From assembly GCA_016183425.1 (NCBI GenBank), contig JACPEP010000042.1, forward strand, positions 62,001-126,000: a stretch of DNA of 64,000 bases, read 5' to 3'. The stretch is from Chloroflexota bacterium. GTDB taxonomy: Bacteria; Chloroflexota; Dehalococcoidia; JACPEP01. Position numbers and translations under genes: made by a program. Below, piece after piece: positions 41,610 through 49,708 of the stretch (its first letter is position 1; each line of letters begins with the position of its first letter). A model generated the notes under the pieces. It worked only from the letters and a program-made list of their open reading frames with translations, was not told where the DNA came from and made no database searches.

Positions 41610-43889
41610 ATGGCAACTGAGTTCGCCGTTGTGGGCAAGCGGCTGCCTCGATTTGAGGGCAATGAGAAGGTCACCGGAGAGGCCCGCTACATAGCCGATA
41701 TAACTCTCCCTGGCGTCATCCAAGGCAAAATTCTGCGTAGCCCGTATCCCCATGCCCGCATCCTGAATATCGATACCAGTCGCGCCCGGCGTCTGCCCGG
41801 GGTGCGAGGGGTAGTCACCGCCCAAGATACCCTAAAGCGTCGCTGGGGGGCCTTTCAACAAGATCAGCCCGTTCTGGCCATAGATAAGGTGCGCTACGTG
41901 GGGGAGGAGGTGGCGGCGGTGGCCGCGGTGGACGAGGAGACTGCCCTGGAGGCCCTGAGCCTCATCGACGTGGAATATGAGGAGTTGCCGCCGGTTTTCG
42001 ATCCCGAGGCGGCCATGGAGCCGGACGCTCCCCTGGTTCACGAAGACAAAGAGCGGAACATCGCCATGCGTATCAACGTGGAGCGGGGCGACGTCGCCCA
42101 GGCCTTCGCCCACGCCCACTGCGTCGTTGAAGAGGCCTTTCAGAGCACCCTCCACTGGCACGCCGCCATAGAGACCATCGGTAGCGTGGCCCACTTCAGC
42201 GGCGGTAAGCTGACCCTGTGGATGAACACCCAAACCCTGTTCATGGCCCGCCATCGGGTGGCCTGGGCCATGGGCCTTCGAGAGGGGGATGTGCGCATCA
42301 TCCAATCGGCAGTGGGGGGTGGCTTCGGGGGCAAGTCCTGCGATGACAACAACGCCATGGTCTGCGCCCTCCTGGCCATGAAGACAGGCCGCCCCGTGCG
42401 CATAATCAACGAGCGGGAAGAGGAGTTTCTCGCCGGCTCCCGCCCCAGAGTCCCCATGAAGGTCTACATTAAGATGGGCTTCCGGAGGGACGGCCTTATC
42501 CTGGCCAAGGAGCTCCGTATTATTGCTGACAACGGGGCCTACACCGGCAAGGCGGCGGGCATTCTCAGCGTGGCTGCTCTGCGCCACGACACCTGCTACA
42601 AGTTCGAGAACGTCAAGACCGATGCCTATCTGGTCTACACCAACAAGATTCCCACCGGGGCCTTCCGGGGCTTCGGCAACCCCTCCATCGAGTTCGCCCT
42701 GGAGCAGGCCCTGGATATGGGGGCGGAGAAGCTGGGCCTCGACCCGGTGGCGGTGGCCCGCCTCAACGCCGCCGAGCCGGGGTACGTTTCCCCCCACGGC
42801 AATCGGGTAGGAAGCTGCGAGCTTAAAAAGTGCATCGACGAGGCGGCCCGGCTCATCGGTTGGGAGGAGAAACAAAAGCACAAGGTCTTAGGCCGGGGGC
42901 TGGGCGTGGGCTGCACGGCCCACGTCAGCGGCAAACGCCACTTCGGCGACTATGACGGCGGATCAGCCCTCATAAAGGTAAACGAGGATGGCAAGGTCTA
43001 CATCTGGTCGGGGGAGGGGGAGATCGGCCAGGGTACCAACACCGTTCTATGTCAGATCGCCGCCGAGGAGCTAGGGGTGCCCATCGAAGATGTGGAAATA
43101 TCTACCGCGGACACGGACCTTACCCCTTACTGCCACGGCGCCTACGCCAGCCGCCTGACCTACATCGCCGGCAACGCCGTCAAGGCGGCGGCGGCGGAAG
43201 CCAAGCGGCAGCTTCTGGAGGTAGCCGGGGAGAGCCTGGAGGCCAACCCCCAGGACCTGGAGATCCAGGGGGGACGCATCTATGTTCAGGGTGCCCCCGA
43301 AGGCCGTTCCACGACGGTGGCCGAGGCGGCCTACTCCCGGCTCTTCCGGCGGGGTGGCGCTCCCATCGTGGGCTTCGGCAGCTTCGACCCGGACTCTCAG
43401 CTCTCGGACCAAAACCGCTACGGCAACGAGTCCGGGGCCTACAACTTCGCCTGCCAGGCGGCGGAGGTGGCCGTAGACACAGAAACGGGCCAGGTGAAGG
43501 TACTGAGCTACGTCTCCGTGGCCGACTGCGGCACCGTGGTGAACCCTGTAGGGGCGGAGGGACAACTGGAGGGCTCCATCGCCCAAGGCCTGGGCTACGC
43601 CCTGGCCGAGGGCCTGACCATGGAGGAGGGCCGGCCCCTGAACCCAAACTTCCACGACTACAAAATTCTCACCATGGCCGATATGCCCCCCTTCCAGCGG
43701 GACTTTGTCCCCTCCTATGAACCCACCGGCCCCTTTGGAGCCAAGGGGCTGGGGGAGTTGGGCATGGACCCGGTGGCCGCCGTCATCGCCAACGCCATCA
43801 ACGACGCCGTGGGGGTAAGGATAACCACTCTCCCCATCACGCCGGAGAAGGTTCTCAAGGCCCTCAGGGAGAAGGGAAAAACGGGCTGA
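41610..43889 (+). CDS. Molybdenum hydroxylase, molybdopterin-binding catalytic subunit
   Basis: 759 aa, full length for the xanthine dehydrogenase/CoxL family. Landmarks: GEARYIADITLPGVI at the start, the cofactor loop QSAVGGGFGGKS, GAFRGFGNPSIEFALEQALD, GEGEIGQGTNTVL, and the C-terminal catalytic Glu region FGAKGLGELGM. It lacks the CoxL active-site loop AYRCSFR, and AFRGFG resembles xanthine/aldehyde/4-hydroxybenzoyl-CoA dehydrogenase-type members, so it is not a CO dehydrogenase. Substrate may be an N-heteroaromatic or aromatic acid; that is inference. Confidence 0.93.
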   Translation: MATEFAVVGKRLPRFEGNEKVTGEARYIADITLPGVIQGKILRSPYPHARILNIDTSRARRLPGVRGVVTAQDTLKRRWGAFQQDQPVLAIDKVRYVGEEVAAVAAVDEETALEALSLIDVEYEELPPVFDPEAAMEPDAPLVHEDKERNIAMRINVERGDVAQAFAHAHCVVEEAFQSTLHWHAAIETIGSVAHFSGGKLTLWMNTQTLFMARHRVAWAMGLREGDVRIIQSAVGGGFGGKSCDDNNAMVCALLAMKTGRPVRIINEREEEFLAGSRPRVPMKVYIKMGFRRDGLILAKELRIIADNGAYTGKAAGILSVAALRHDTCYKFENVKTDAYLVYTNKIPTGAFRGFGNPSIEFALEQALDMGAEKLGLDPVAVARLNAAEPGYVSPHGNRVGSCELKKCIDEAARLIGWEEKQKHKVLGRGLGVGCTAHVSGKRHFGDYDGGSALIKVNEDGKVYIWSGEGEIGQGTNTVLCQIAAEELGVPIEDVEISTADTDLTPYCHGAYASRLTYIAGNAVKAAAAEAKRQLLEVAGESLEANPQDLEIQGGRIYVQGAPEGRSTTVAEAAYSRLFRRGGAPIVGFGSFDPDSQLSDQNRYGNESGAYNFACQAAEVAVDTETGQVKVLSYVSVADCGTVVNPVGAEGQLEGSIAQGLGYALAEGLTMEEGRPLNPNFHDYKILTMADMPPFQRDFVPSYEPTGPFGAKGLGELGMDPVAAVIANAINDAVGVRITTLPITPEKVLKALREKGKTG

Positions 43890-43904
43890 TACTGGAGCTT
43901 CAAC

Positions 43905-45329
43905 GTGCTTTTACCCTGTAAGCATGATGCCAGTGCTGTCGATCAGGTCGAACCAGCCATTGATCTTTTGCGGCATTTAGATGGTCAACATCCAGATGTT
44001 CTAAAGGCTCATGGGCTAGAACCAGCCGATTATCATTCGAAGCTGGTCTTCCGATCTGCTATTGAGAGCATAAGAGGAACATACATAGCTTCGTCCCTGA
44101 CGCAAAGGCAAGGGCTAGTAGCAGATGTTCTTGAAACAATGAAGCAGAACGACCTTATTGAAGATAGCATGCTGGAGAGCAAGCAACTAAGCCTATTCGA
44201 AGAGTCGGATCATGTCGAGTTAGATGCTCGCCTGTGGGGTGGCTCCTTCAATGCCAAAGAAAGTTCGTTGCACCAGCTAGCTCCTTATGTGGGGAAGCTG
44301 AAATCAGGGATGGTTCGTGTGCTAATTGATTTGTATTCTCGACCCGGCGATGTCGTCTTCGACCCGTTTTGTGGCTCCGGAGTAGTACCGCTTGAATGTG
44401 TTCTTCTTGGCCGTCATGCAATAGCGAATGACCTTAGCCCATACGCTTACGTCATAACGCGCGGGAAACTTTCAGCCCCGGATAGTAAACACGATGCTTT
44501 GCTGGAAGCGGAGGATGTTATTAGGGAAGTTGAACTTCGGAAATCTTCAATTGATCCAGAGATTGCACCGGATTGGGTTCGCAGGTTTTTCCACCCTGAA
44601 ACCTTTAAAGAGGTTCGTGCCGCCTTTCAGGTATTGAAGGAGCGGCAAAATTACTTCTTGATGGCTTGTCTTTTGGGCATATTGCACCATGTGCGCCCCG
44701 GTTTTCTTTCCTATCCAGCGAGCCACCTCACTCCTTACCTGCGTCCTAAGATGTATCCTCCTGAAAAGTTCCCTCATATGTATTCATACCGCGATTTGAA
44801 GTCCAGGCTCCTTGCCAAGGTTGAACGAGCCTATCGGCGAAGCATGTTTACACATTTGAGGGATCAACCTACTTGGACGGTATTACAAGAGAATACGATG
44901 AACCTATCCATACCCAGTGCTTCTGTGAATACTGTTATTTCAAGCCCGCCTTACTTTGGTGCCCTAGATTATGCAAGGGATAACAGACTCAGATTGTGGT
45001 TCCTCGGTGTGCCTGATTGGAAGCAATTGGATCGTTCATTAACAGCGAGCGATCAAGTGTATGTTCCTCAGATGACGCAGTGTCTAAAAGAGCTCGACAG
45101 GGTTTTGAGAGACGGCGGCTATTGCGTTCTTGTATTAGGTGATGTTGAGCGGAACGGTTCAAAAAAGCATACAGCTAATATCGTTTGTGAATTGGCTCGA
45201 GAGGTAAGCAATGGCCGTATGATAACGAAGTTCATTTATGTCGACGAGATACCAGATATTAGGCGCTCAAGGCGTAGAACTAGGACAACAAAATGCGAGC
45301 AGATACTCGTGATGCAAAAAATCGAATAA
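43905..45329 (+). CDS. Orphan site-specific DNA methyltransferase
   Basis: 474 aa from GTG with GGAGC upstream. SAM motif I DPFCGSG at 153-159 and catalytic motif IV SPPY at 347-350 indicate an amino-methyltransferase (N4-cytosine more likely than N6-adenine, because of SPPY rather than DPPY). The ~190 residues between motifs probably contain target recognition; residues 1-110 are an N-terminal domain I do not recognise. No restriction endonuclease is adjacent. The gene is visibly AT-richer than its neighbours and lies inside the molybdenum hydroxylase/LeuCD cluster, strong signs of transfer. Confidence 0.82.
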   Translation: MLLPCKHDASAVDQVEPAIDLLRHLDGQHPDVLKAHGLEPADYHSKLVFRSAIESIRGTYIASSLTQRQGLVADVLETMKQNDLIEDSMLESKQLSLFEESDHVELDARLWGGSFNAKESSLHQLAPYVGKLKSGMVRVLIDLYSRPGDVVFDPFCGSGVVPLECVLLGRHAIANDLSPYAYVITRGKLSAPDSKHDALLEAEDVIREVELRKSSIDPEIAPDWVRRFFHPETFKEVRAAFQVLKERQNYFLMACLLGILHHVRPGFLSYPASHLTPYLRPKMYPPEKFPHMYSYRDLKSRLLAKVERAYRRSMFTHLRDQPTWTVLQENTMNLSIPSASVNTVISSPPYFGALDYARDNRLRLWFLGVPDWKQLDRSLTASDQVYVPQMTQCLKELDRVLRDGGYCVLVLGDVERNGSKKHTANIVCELAREVSNGRMITKFIYVDEIPDIRRSRRRTRTTKCEQILVMQKIE

Positions 45330-45357
45330 CCAGGGATAAACAAGAGGTCAAACAGCC

Positions 45358-46623
45358 ATGGCCATGACCCTCTCTGAGAAAATACTGGCCCGAGCGGCGG
45401 GACGGGCGGAGGTGTCTCCCGGAGAGATCGTGGAGGTGCCCGTAGATGTGGCTATGATCCACGAGGGCACCGGTCCCCTGGCCCTCAAGTCCTTCCGCAG
45501 CCTGGGACTGGAAAAGGTCTGGGACCCCAGCAAGGTGGTGGTCATCCTGGATCACTACGCGCCCTCCCCATCGGAGGCGGCGGCGGAGAACCAGAAGATG
45601 CTCCGAGACTTTGCCAAGGAGCAAGGCATCGCCGCCTTCTACGATATCGACCAGGGGATCTGTCACCAGGTGCTGCCGGAGAAAGGCCACGCCCTGCCCG
45701 GACAAATCCTGGTGGGCACCGACTCCCATACCTGCACTGCCGGCGCCCTGGGCGTATTCGCCACCGGCATCGGCTCCACGGAGATGGCCGGCGTCTTCGC
45801 CACCGGACGCATCTGGTTCAAGGTGCCCGAAAGCCTGAAGCTGGTGTATCGCGGCTCTATTCCCCCTTACATCACACCCATGGACATTATTCTGGCCACC
45901 ATGAAGCGGCTCACCTCGGAGGGAGGCAACTACAAGGCCCTGGAGTTCGCCGGCCCCGTGGTGGAGGCCATGACCGTGGGCCAGCGCATGACCCTGTGCA
46001 ACATGGCCATCGAGATGGGGGGTAAGGTGGGCATGGTGGCTCCCGATGCGGTGACCTTGGCCTACCTTCGGGATCGAGCGAAGGAGCCTTTCCAGGCGCT
46101 GGCTCCCGACGCTGACGCCACCTACGAAGAAACCATAGAGTTCGACATCTCCCGCCTGGTGCCCCAGGTGGCCTGCCCCCACAGCGTGGACAACGTTCGG
46201 GACATAGGGGAGGTGGAGGGCACCACTATCCACCAGGCTTTCCTGGGCACCTGCACCAACGGCCGCCTGGAAGACCTACGCCTGGGAGCGGCGGTGGTGA
46301 AAGGCAAAAAGATACCCCCGTCGGTGCGGATGATAGTCATCCCCGCCTCTCGGGAGGTTTTTCTGGGGGCGCTCAAAGAGGGGCTGGTGCAGACCTTTGT
46401 GGAGGCAGGGGCCATCGTCGCCAACCCCAACTGCGGCCCCTGCTGCGGCAACCACCAGGGGATCCTGGCTCCGGGGGAGGTGTGCCTCTCTACCGCCAAT
46501 CGCAACTTCTCGGGGCGCATGGGACGGGGAGCCCAGCTATATCTCGCCTCCCCCCAGGTGGTGGCCGCCTCGGCGGTGGCGGGAAGGATAGTCCACCCCG
46601 CCCGCCTCTGGCAGGCCGGATAA
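45358..46623 (+). CDS. LeuC/homoaconitase-type dehydratase, large subunit
   Basis: 421 aa, matching the archaeal-type isopropylmalate/homoaconitate/dimethylmaleate hydratase large subunit. The [4Fe-4S] ligands are Cys in LGTCTNGRLED and the pair in NCGPCCGNHQG. The first Met could be residue 1 or 3. The small subunit follows 12 nt later. No other leucine genes are present, so a catabolic hydratase (for example dimethylmaleate hydratase in nicotinate-type pathways) is more likely than leucine synthesis. Neighbouring molybdenum hydroxylase supports that. Confidence 0.9.
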   Translation: MAMTLSEKILARAAGRAEVSPGEIVEVPVDVAMIHEGTGPLALKSFRSLGLEKVWDPSKVVVILDHYAPSPSEAAAENQKMLRDFAKEQGIAAFYDIDQGICHQVLPEKGHALPGQILVGTDSHTCTAGALGVFATGIGSTEMAGVFATGRIWFKVPESLKLVYRGSIPPYITPMDIILATMKRLTSEGGNYKALEFAGPVVEAMTVGQRMTLCNMAIEMGGKVGMVAPDAVTLAYLRDRAKEPFQALAPDADATYEETIEFDISRLVPQVACPHSVDNVRDIGEVEGTTIHQAFLGTCTNGRLEDLRLGAAVVKGKKIPPSVRMIVIPASREVFLGALKEGLVQTFVEAGAIVANPNCGPCCGNHQGILAPGEVCLSTANRNFSGRMGRGAQLYLASPQVVAASAVAGRIVHPARLWQAG

Positions 46624-46635
46624 GGGAGAAGACGT

Positions 46636-47130
46636 ATGCCTATCACGGGGCGGGCCTGGGTATTCGGGGACAAGGTAGACACCGACGTTATTCTGCCGGG
46701 GAAGTACCTGGTGCTCTCCGATGAAGGAGAGCTGGGCAAGCACGCCTTGGAAGGTTTCGACCCGGGATTTGTCACCAAGGTACAGCCGGGGGACATCATC
46801 GTCGGCGGGCGCTATTTCGGCTGCGGCTCCAGCCGAGAGCAGGCCCCCGTGGCCCTCAAAGGGGTCGGCATCGCCGCCGTGGTCGCCGAGACCTTTGCCC
46901 GCATCTTCTACCGAAACGCCCTGAACATCGGCCTGCCTGCTCTAGAGTGCCGGGCGCGGCACCTCTTCCAAGATGGAGACCCGGTGTCCTTGAATCTAGA
47001 GACCGGAGAGATACGCAATCTAAGGACTGGACAGATGGCCCAGGCCAAGCCCATCCCTCCCTTCATGATGGACATCATCGCCGCCGGCGGACTGATGAAC
47101 AAGATCAGGGTATCGTTGCCAAAGGGCTGA
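46636..47130 (+). CDS. LeuD-type dehydratase, small subunit
   Basis: 164 aa swivelling-domain subunit. Substrate-binding motif GCGSSREQAPVALKGVGIAAV is intact and GDKVDTDVILPGKYL is the typical N-terminus. YFGCGSSR and YRNALNIGLPAL agree with the archaeal-type LeuD. It needs the upstream large subunit for the aconitase-like hydration/dehydration. Ribosome-binding site GGGAGAAG precedes the ATG. Confidence 0.92.
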   Translation: MPITGRAWVFGDKVDTDVILPGKYLVLSDEGELGKHALEGFDPGFVTKVQPGDIIVGGRYFGCGSSREQAPVALKGVGIAAVVAETFARIFYRNALNIGLPALECRARHLFQDGDPVSLNLETGEIRNLRTGQMAQAKPIPPFMMDIIAAGGLMNKIRVSLPKG

Positions 47131-47157
47131 CCCGGGTGTAGAAAGGGGTTTTTAAGT

Positions 47158-47799
47158 ATGCAGTTTCCCAGGCTGTCTGCAGAGCTTATTGAAGAGCTAA
47201 AGAAGTATGACACCTCGGGTTTCTCCGACGCCTTCGACGAGCTGGGTATCCAGGGGGTCATTACCGGTATCTTGCCTTTGACGCCGGGGATGAAGGTAGT
47301 GGGGCCGGCGGTGACCACCCGCTCTCGGGATGTGCGTCCCTCCGCCCCCACCGCCGATCTGGGGAAGGTAGTCATGGCCTGCCAGTCGGGGGACGTGGTG
47401 GTGGTGGATGCCTCAGGCGCCGAGGCCGGCACCTGGGGCGGCCTTATGACCCTCATCGCCCAGAACCGGGGCGTGGCCGGCGTCATCATCGATGGCTGCA
47501 CCCGGGACGCTGCCGAAATCAGGGAGGCCCAGTTTCCTTGCTGGACTACCGGGGTTGTCCCCTACTCCGTGGTCACCCGCCTCAAGACCCTGTCCATCAA
47601 CGAGCCGGTGACCGTTAGGGGAGTGACCGTTTACCCCGGCGATATCATCCTGGCCGACGACGATGGCGCGGTGGTGGTACGGCCGCAGCAGTTGGAAGAG
47701 GTTCTGCCCCGAGTACGGGCTCACTACGAATGGGAGCAGAAAACCAAAGACGAGCTTCGTCGGGGCATCTTCGACTCTATTAAGAAGCGGGTCACCTAG
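47158..47799 (+). CDS. RraA-like protein / HMG-CHA aldolase family
   Basis: 213 aa. Family includes RraA and the divalent-metal class II aldolases that cleave 4-hydroxy-4-methyl(or carboxy)-2-oxo acids to pyruvate. The catalytic segment EAGTWGGLMTLIAQNRGVAGVIIDGCTRD has the Arg-Asp pair of aldolases (GCTRD), whereas RraA regulators usually lack them. It lies between the hydratase and the FAD subunit, consistent with a pyruvate-yielding aldol cleavage at the end of a ring-degradation pathway. Confidence 0.85.
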   Translation: MQFPRLSAELIEELKKYDTSGFSDAFDELGIQGVITGILPLTPGMKVVGPAVTTRSRDVRPSAPTADLGKVVMACQSGDVVVVDASGAEAGTWGGLMTLIAQNRGVAGVIIDGCTRDAAEIREAQFPCWTTGVVPYSVVTRLKTLSINEPVTVRGVTVYPGDIILADDDGAVVVRPQQLEEVLPRVRAHYEWEQKTKDELRRGIFDSIKKRVT

Positions 47800-47830
47800 A
47801 GTCCTTGCCGCCTTTGAAGAAGGAGTAGCA

Positions 47831-48685
47831 GTGAAGTTTGACCTTCTTGAGCCCAACTCAGTAGCCGAGGCCTGCTCCATGCTCGCCCAGCATGGGGAGG
47901 AAACCAAAGCCATAGCTGGCGGCACCGCCCTGCTTCAGTTCCTGAAGCAAGGGCTTCTCCATCCCACACACCTGGTGAACCTCTCCCGTCTGCGCGAGCT
48001 AGATGGTATCGTGTACGATGTGGACAAAGGGCTGCGCATCGGCGCCCTGTCTACCCACGCCGCCCTGGAGAGCTCCCCTCTGCTTCGCCGCCGTTTTCTC
48101 CTTTTGGCGGAGGTTGCTCACCGGGTGGCCTCACCTCGCATCCGCAACATGGCCACCCTAGGTGGTAGCCTGTGCCACGGCGACCCCAACCAGGACACCC
48201 CGGCTGCCCTTATGGCTCTGGACGCCCAGGTGAGGCTGGTGGGCCCCCAGGGGGAAAGACAGGTAGCCCTGGAGGACTTTTTGGTGGACTATTATGAGAC
48301 CGCCCTCGCCGAGGGGGAAATTCTCGCCCAGGTTCTGGTGCCCGATGTCTCCCCCGATACCCGCTGGTGCCACATCAAGTATACCCCCCGCTCCACTCAG
48401 GACTTCGCCACAGTGGGGGTGGTGGTGGCTCTCCGGATGAATGAGCGCCGGGTGGAAGGGGCGAGGATCGTCCTCAACGCCGTCGCTCATCGGGTGATGA
48501 GGGCCCGCCGAGCGGAAGCTCTCCTCCTGGGCCAGTCCCCAGAGGACGACCTCCTGGCAGCCGCCGGGCGAGAGGCCGCCACCGAAGTTGAGCCCCTCAG
48601 CGACATCCGGGGCTCCGCAGGGTACAAGCGGGAGATGGTGGCCGTCTTCGTCCAGCGGTCACTGCGGCAGGCCCTGGGGGTATAA
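47831..48685 (+). CDS. Molybdenum hydroxylase, FAD-binding subunit (CoxM-like)
   Basis: 284 aa. The start is the GTG at 47831 (MKFDLLEPNSVAEA) with AGAAGGAG upstream. FAD motifs AIAGGTALLQFLK and the TIGGN-equivalent ATLGGSLCHGDPNQD are present. It completes the three-subunit hydroxylase begun at 41139-43889. The separation by four genes, among them the orphan DNA methyltransferase, suggests rearrangement of an originally contiguous operon, although gene order in this family varies. Confidence 0.92.
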   Translation: MKFDLLEPNSVAEACSMLAQHGEETKAIAGGTALLQFLKQGLLHPTHLVNLSRLRELDGIVYDVDKGLRIGALSTHAALESSPLLRRRFLLLAEVAHRVASPRIRNMATLGGSLCHGDPNQDTPAALMALDAQVRLVGPQGERQVALEDFLVDYYETALAEGEILAQVLVPDVSPDTRWCHIKYTPRSTQDFATVGVVVALRMNERRVEGARIVLNAVAHRVMRARRAEALLLGQSPEDDLLAAAGREAATEVEPLSDIRGSAGYKREMVAVFVQRSLRQALGV

Positions 48686-48707
48686 AATAAAAAAGGAGCA
48701 TCAAAAT

Positions 48708-48884
48708 ATGGATAAACGTGACCCCACGATTGTTTGGATAGTAGTAAAGGTTGAAAGCGGTATTCCTGTATGCGCTGAAGCCTTTCACCATCAATCTTCT
48801 GCTCAAGAAAGAGAAGCACAACTGCGGGCTGAGTTGAATGTCGAAAGTGATGAGGTGGGACTATTTGCCTCAATAACAGCCTAA
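48708..48884 (+). CDS. 58-aa hypothetical protein
   Basis: 58 aa from the ATG at 48708, preceded by AAGGAGCATCAAAAT. Sequence MDKRDPTIVWIVVKVESGIP followed by an amphipathic segment rich in Gln/Glu. It lies 22 nt after the FAD subunit. I recognise no family. It is AT-richer than its neighbours and could belong to the small inserted tract that continues to 49651. Confidence 0.5.
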   Translation: MDKRDPTIVWIVVKVESGIPVCAEAFHHQSSAQEREAQLRAELNVESDEVGLFASITA

Positions 48885-48917
48885 TCAGGCGAAACTACGA
48901 AAGGAGGACTGACTGCC

Positions 48918-49007
48918 ATGACCCTTATCCTGAACAACGACGAGATCCAGCAGATGCTCACCATGGACACCTGCCTCTATGTATCGGAGGACATAAAATC
49001 GGTATAA
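48918..49007 (+). pseudogene. Truncated 5' copy of the ornithine-cyclodeaminase-like gene
   Basis: 29 codons (MTLILNNDEIQQMLTMDTCL...) aligned without gaps to the first ~27 codons of the intact gene at 49709, at roughly 75% DNA identity, then a stop. It keeps a good ribosome-binding site (AAAGGAGG). A DUF4258/YgiT gene pair lies between fragment and intact copy. Confidence 0.75.
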
Positions 49008-49091
49008 AATATTGGTATTAGGTTTTTCGGAGACTGCTACAGCTAGTTATCTATAGGGAGAATCGTCGCAAAGAAAACGCTTGGAGGCTGT

Positions 49092-49418
49092 TTGGAAAAG
49101 ACGCTGCTTGAGGGAATCCAGGCCGGGGTTAAAAAGAGAGATTACCGTTTCACACTTCATGCCGGGGATCGCATGACGGAAGGGCACATTTCTGTGAGAG
49201 AGACTGAGGAAGCCCTCTTGAGCAGTGATGCAGAGATGATAGAGGATTATCCCGAAGACCGCCGCGGCCTCAGTTGTCTTATTTTGGGCATAACTGGAGG
49301 CCGTCGGCCATTGCATATACAATGCACCTATCCACCCAATGTGGTGGTTATAACCGCCTACGAGCCGAAGGCTGAGGAGTGGATAGACTGGAAGGTAAGG
49401 AAGGGGGGCAAAGGATGA
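49092..49418 (+). CDS. DUF4258-domain protein, probable toxin
   Basis: 108 aa from a TTG preceded by GGAGG. The DUF4258 pattern is visible: FTLHAGDRMTEGHISVRETEEAL, then CLILGI...RPLHIQCTYPPNVVVITAYEP. These small proteins are related to BrnT/RelE-type folds and occur next to YgiT-like zinc-finger genes. Its stop overlaps the start of the next gene (ATGA), the normal layout of a toxin-antitoxin pair with toxin first. Activity is inferred from family and context only. Confidence 0.85.
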   Translation: MEKTLLEGIQAGVKKRDYRFTLHAGDRMTEGHISVRETEEALLSSDAEMIEDYPEDRRGLSCLILGITGGRRPLHIQCTYPPNVVVITAYEPKAEEWIDWKVRKGGKG

Positions 49419-49651
49419 AAAGGTGTCCATTATGTGGTGGTGAGCTAGAGGAGAGGACGATTACTCACCCCCAGGAGTATAAGGAGAGAATCATCATTCT
49501 GGAGAATGTGCCTGCGGAAGTATGTCGCCAGTGTGGTGAGGTGCTGCTGCGCCCCGATGTCCTCGAGAGGGTGCAGGAAGTGGTGTGGTCTGATACGGCA
49601 CCCAAGCGCATGACCTCCGTGCCTGTTTATGACCTGGCAGAGGTAGGTTAG
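49415..49651 (+). CDS. YgiT-type zinc-finger protein, probable antitoxin
   Basis: 78 aa from the ATG at 49415. N-terminal CPLCGGELEE and CRQCGEVLL form the paired CxxC zinc knuckle of YgiT/MqsA N-terminal domains; the C-terminus (RVQEVVWSDTAPKRMTSVPVYDLAEVG) is short and lacks an Xre-type helix-turn-helix, so DNA binding is uncertain. Paired with the upstream DUF4258 gene. The pair lies between a truncated and an intact copy of the ornithine-cyclodeaminase-like gene. Confidence 0.88.
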   Translation: MKRCPLCGGELEERTITHPQEYKERIIILENVPAEVCRQCGEVLLRPDVLERVQEVVWSDTAPKRMTSVPVYDLAEVG

Positions 49652-49708
49652 AACCAAGGGAACACATAACGTAATCTGGCTGAAACTGTTAGAGGAGGCC
49701 TAATCGTC

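Noticed and set aside
43049-43720. Long plus-strand open frame rich in Gly/Arg
   Set aside because: Second frame of the GC-rich molybdopterin subunit gene; composition is a codon-position artefact.
41610-43889. Aerobic CO dehydrogenase large subunit
   Set aside because: The CoxL active-site loop AYRCSFR is not seen; the corresponding segment reads AFRGFG.
45358-47130. LeuC/LeuD annotated as leucine biosynthesis
   Set aside because: No leuA, leuB or ilv gene adjoins; the setting is catabolic, so the specific name was withheld.
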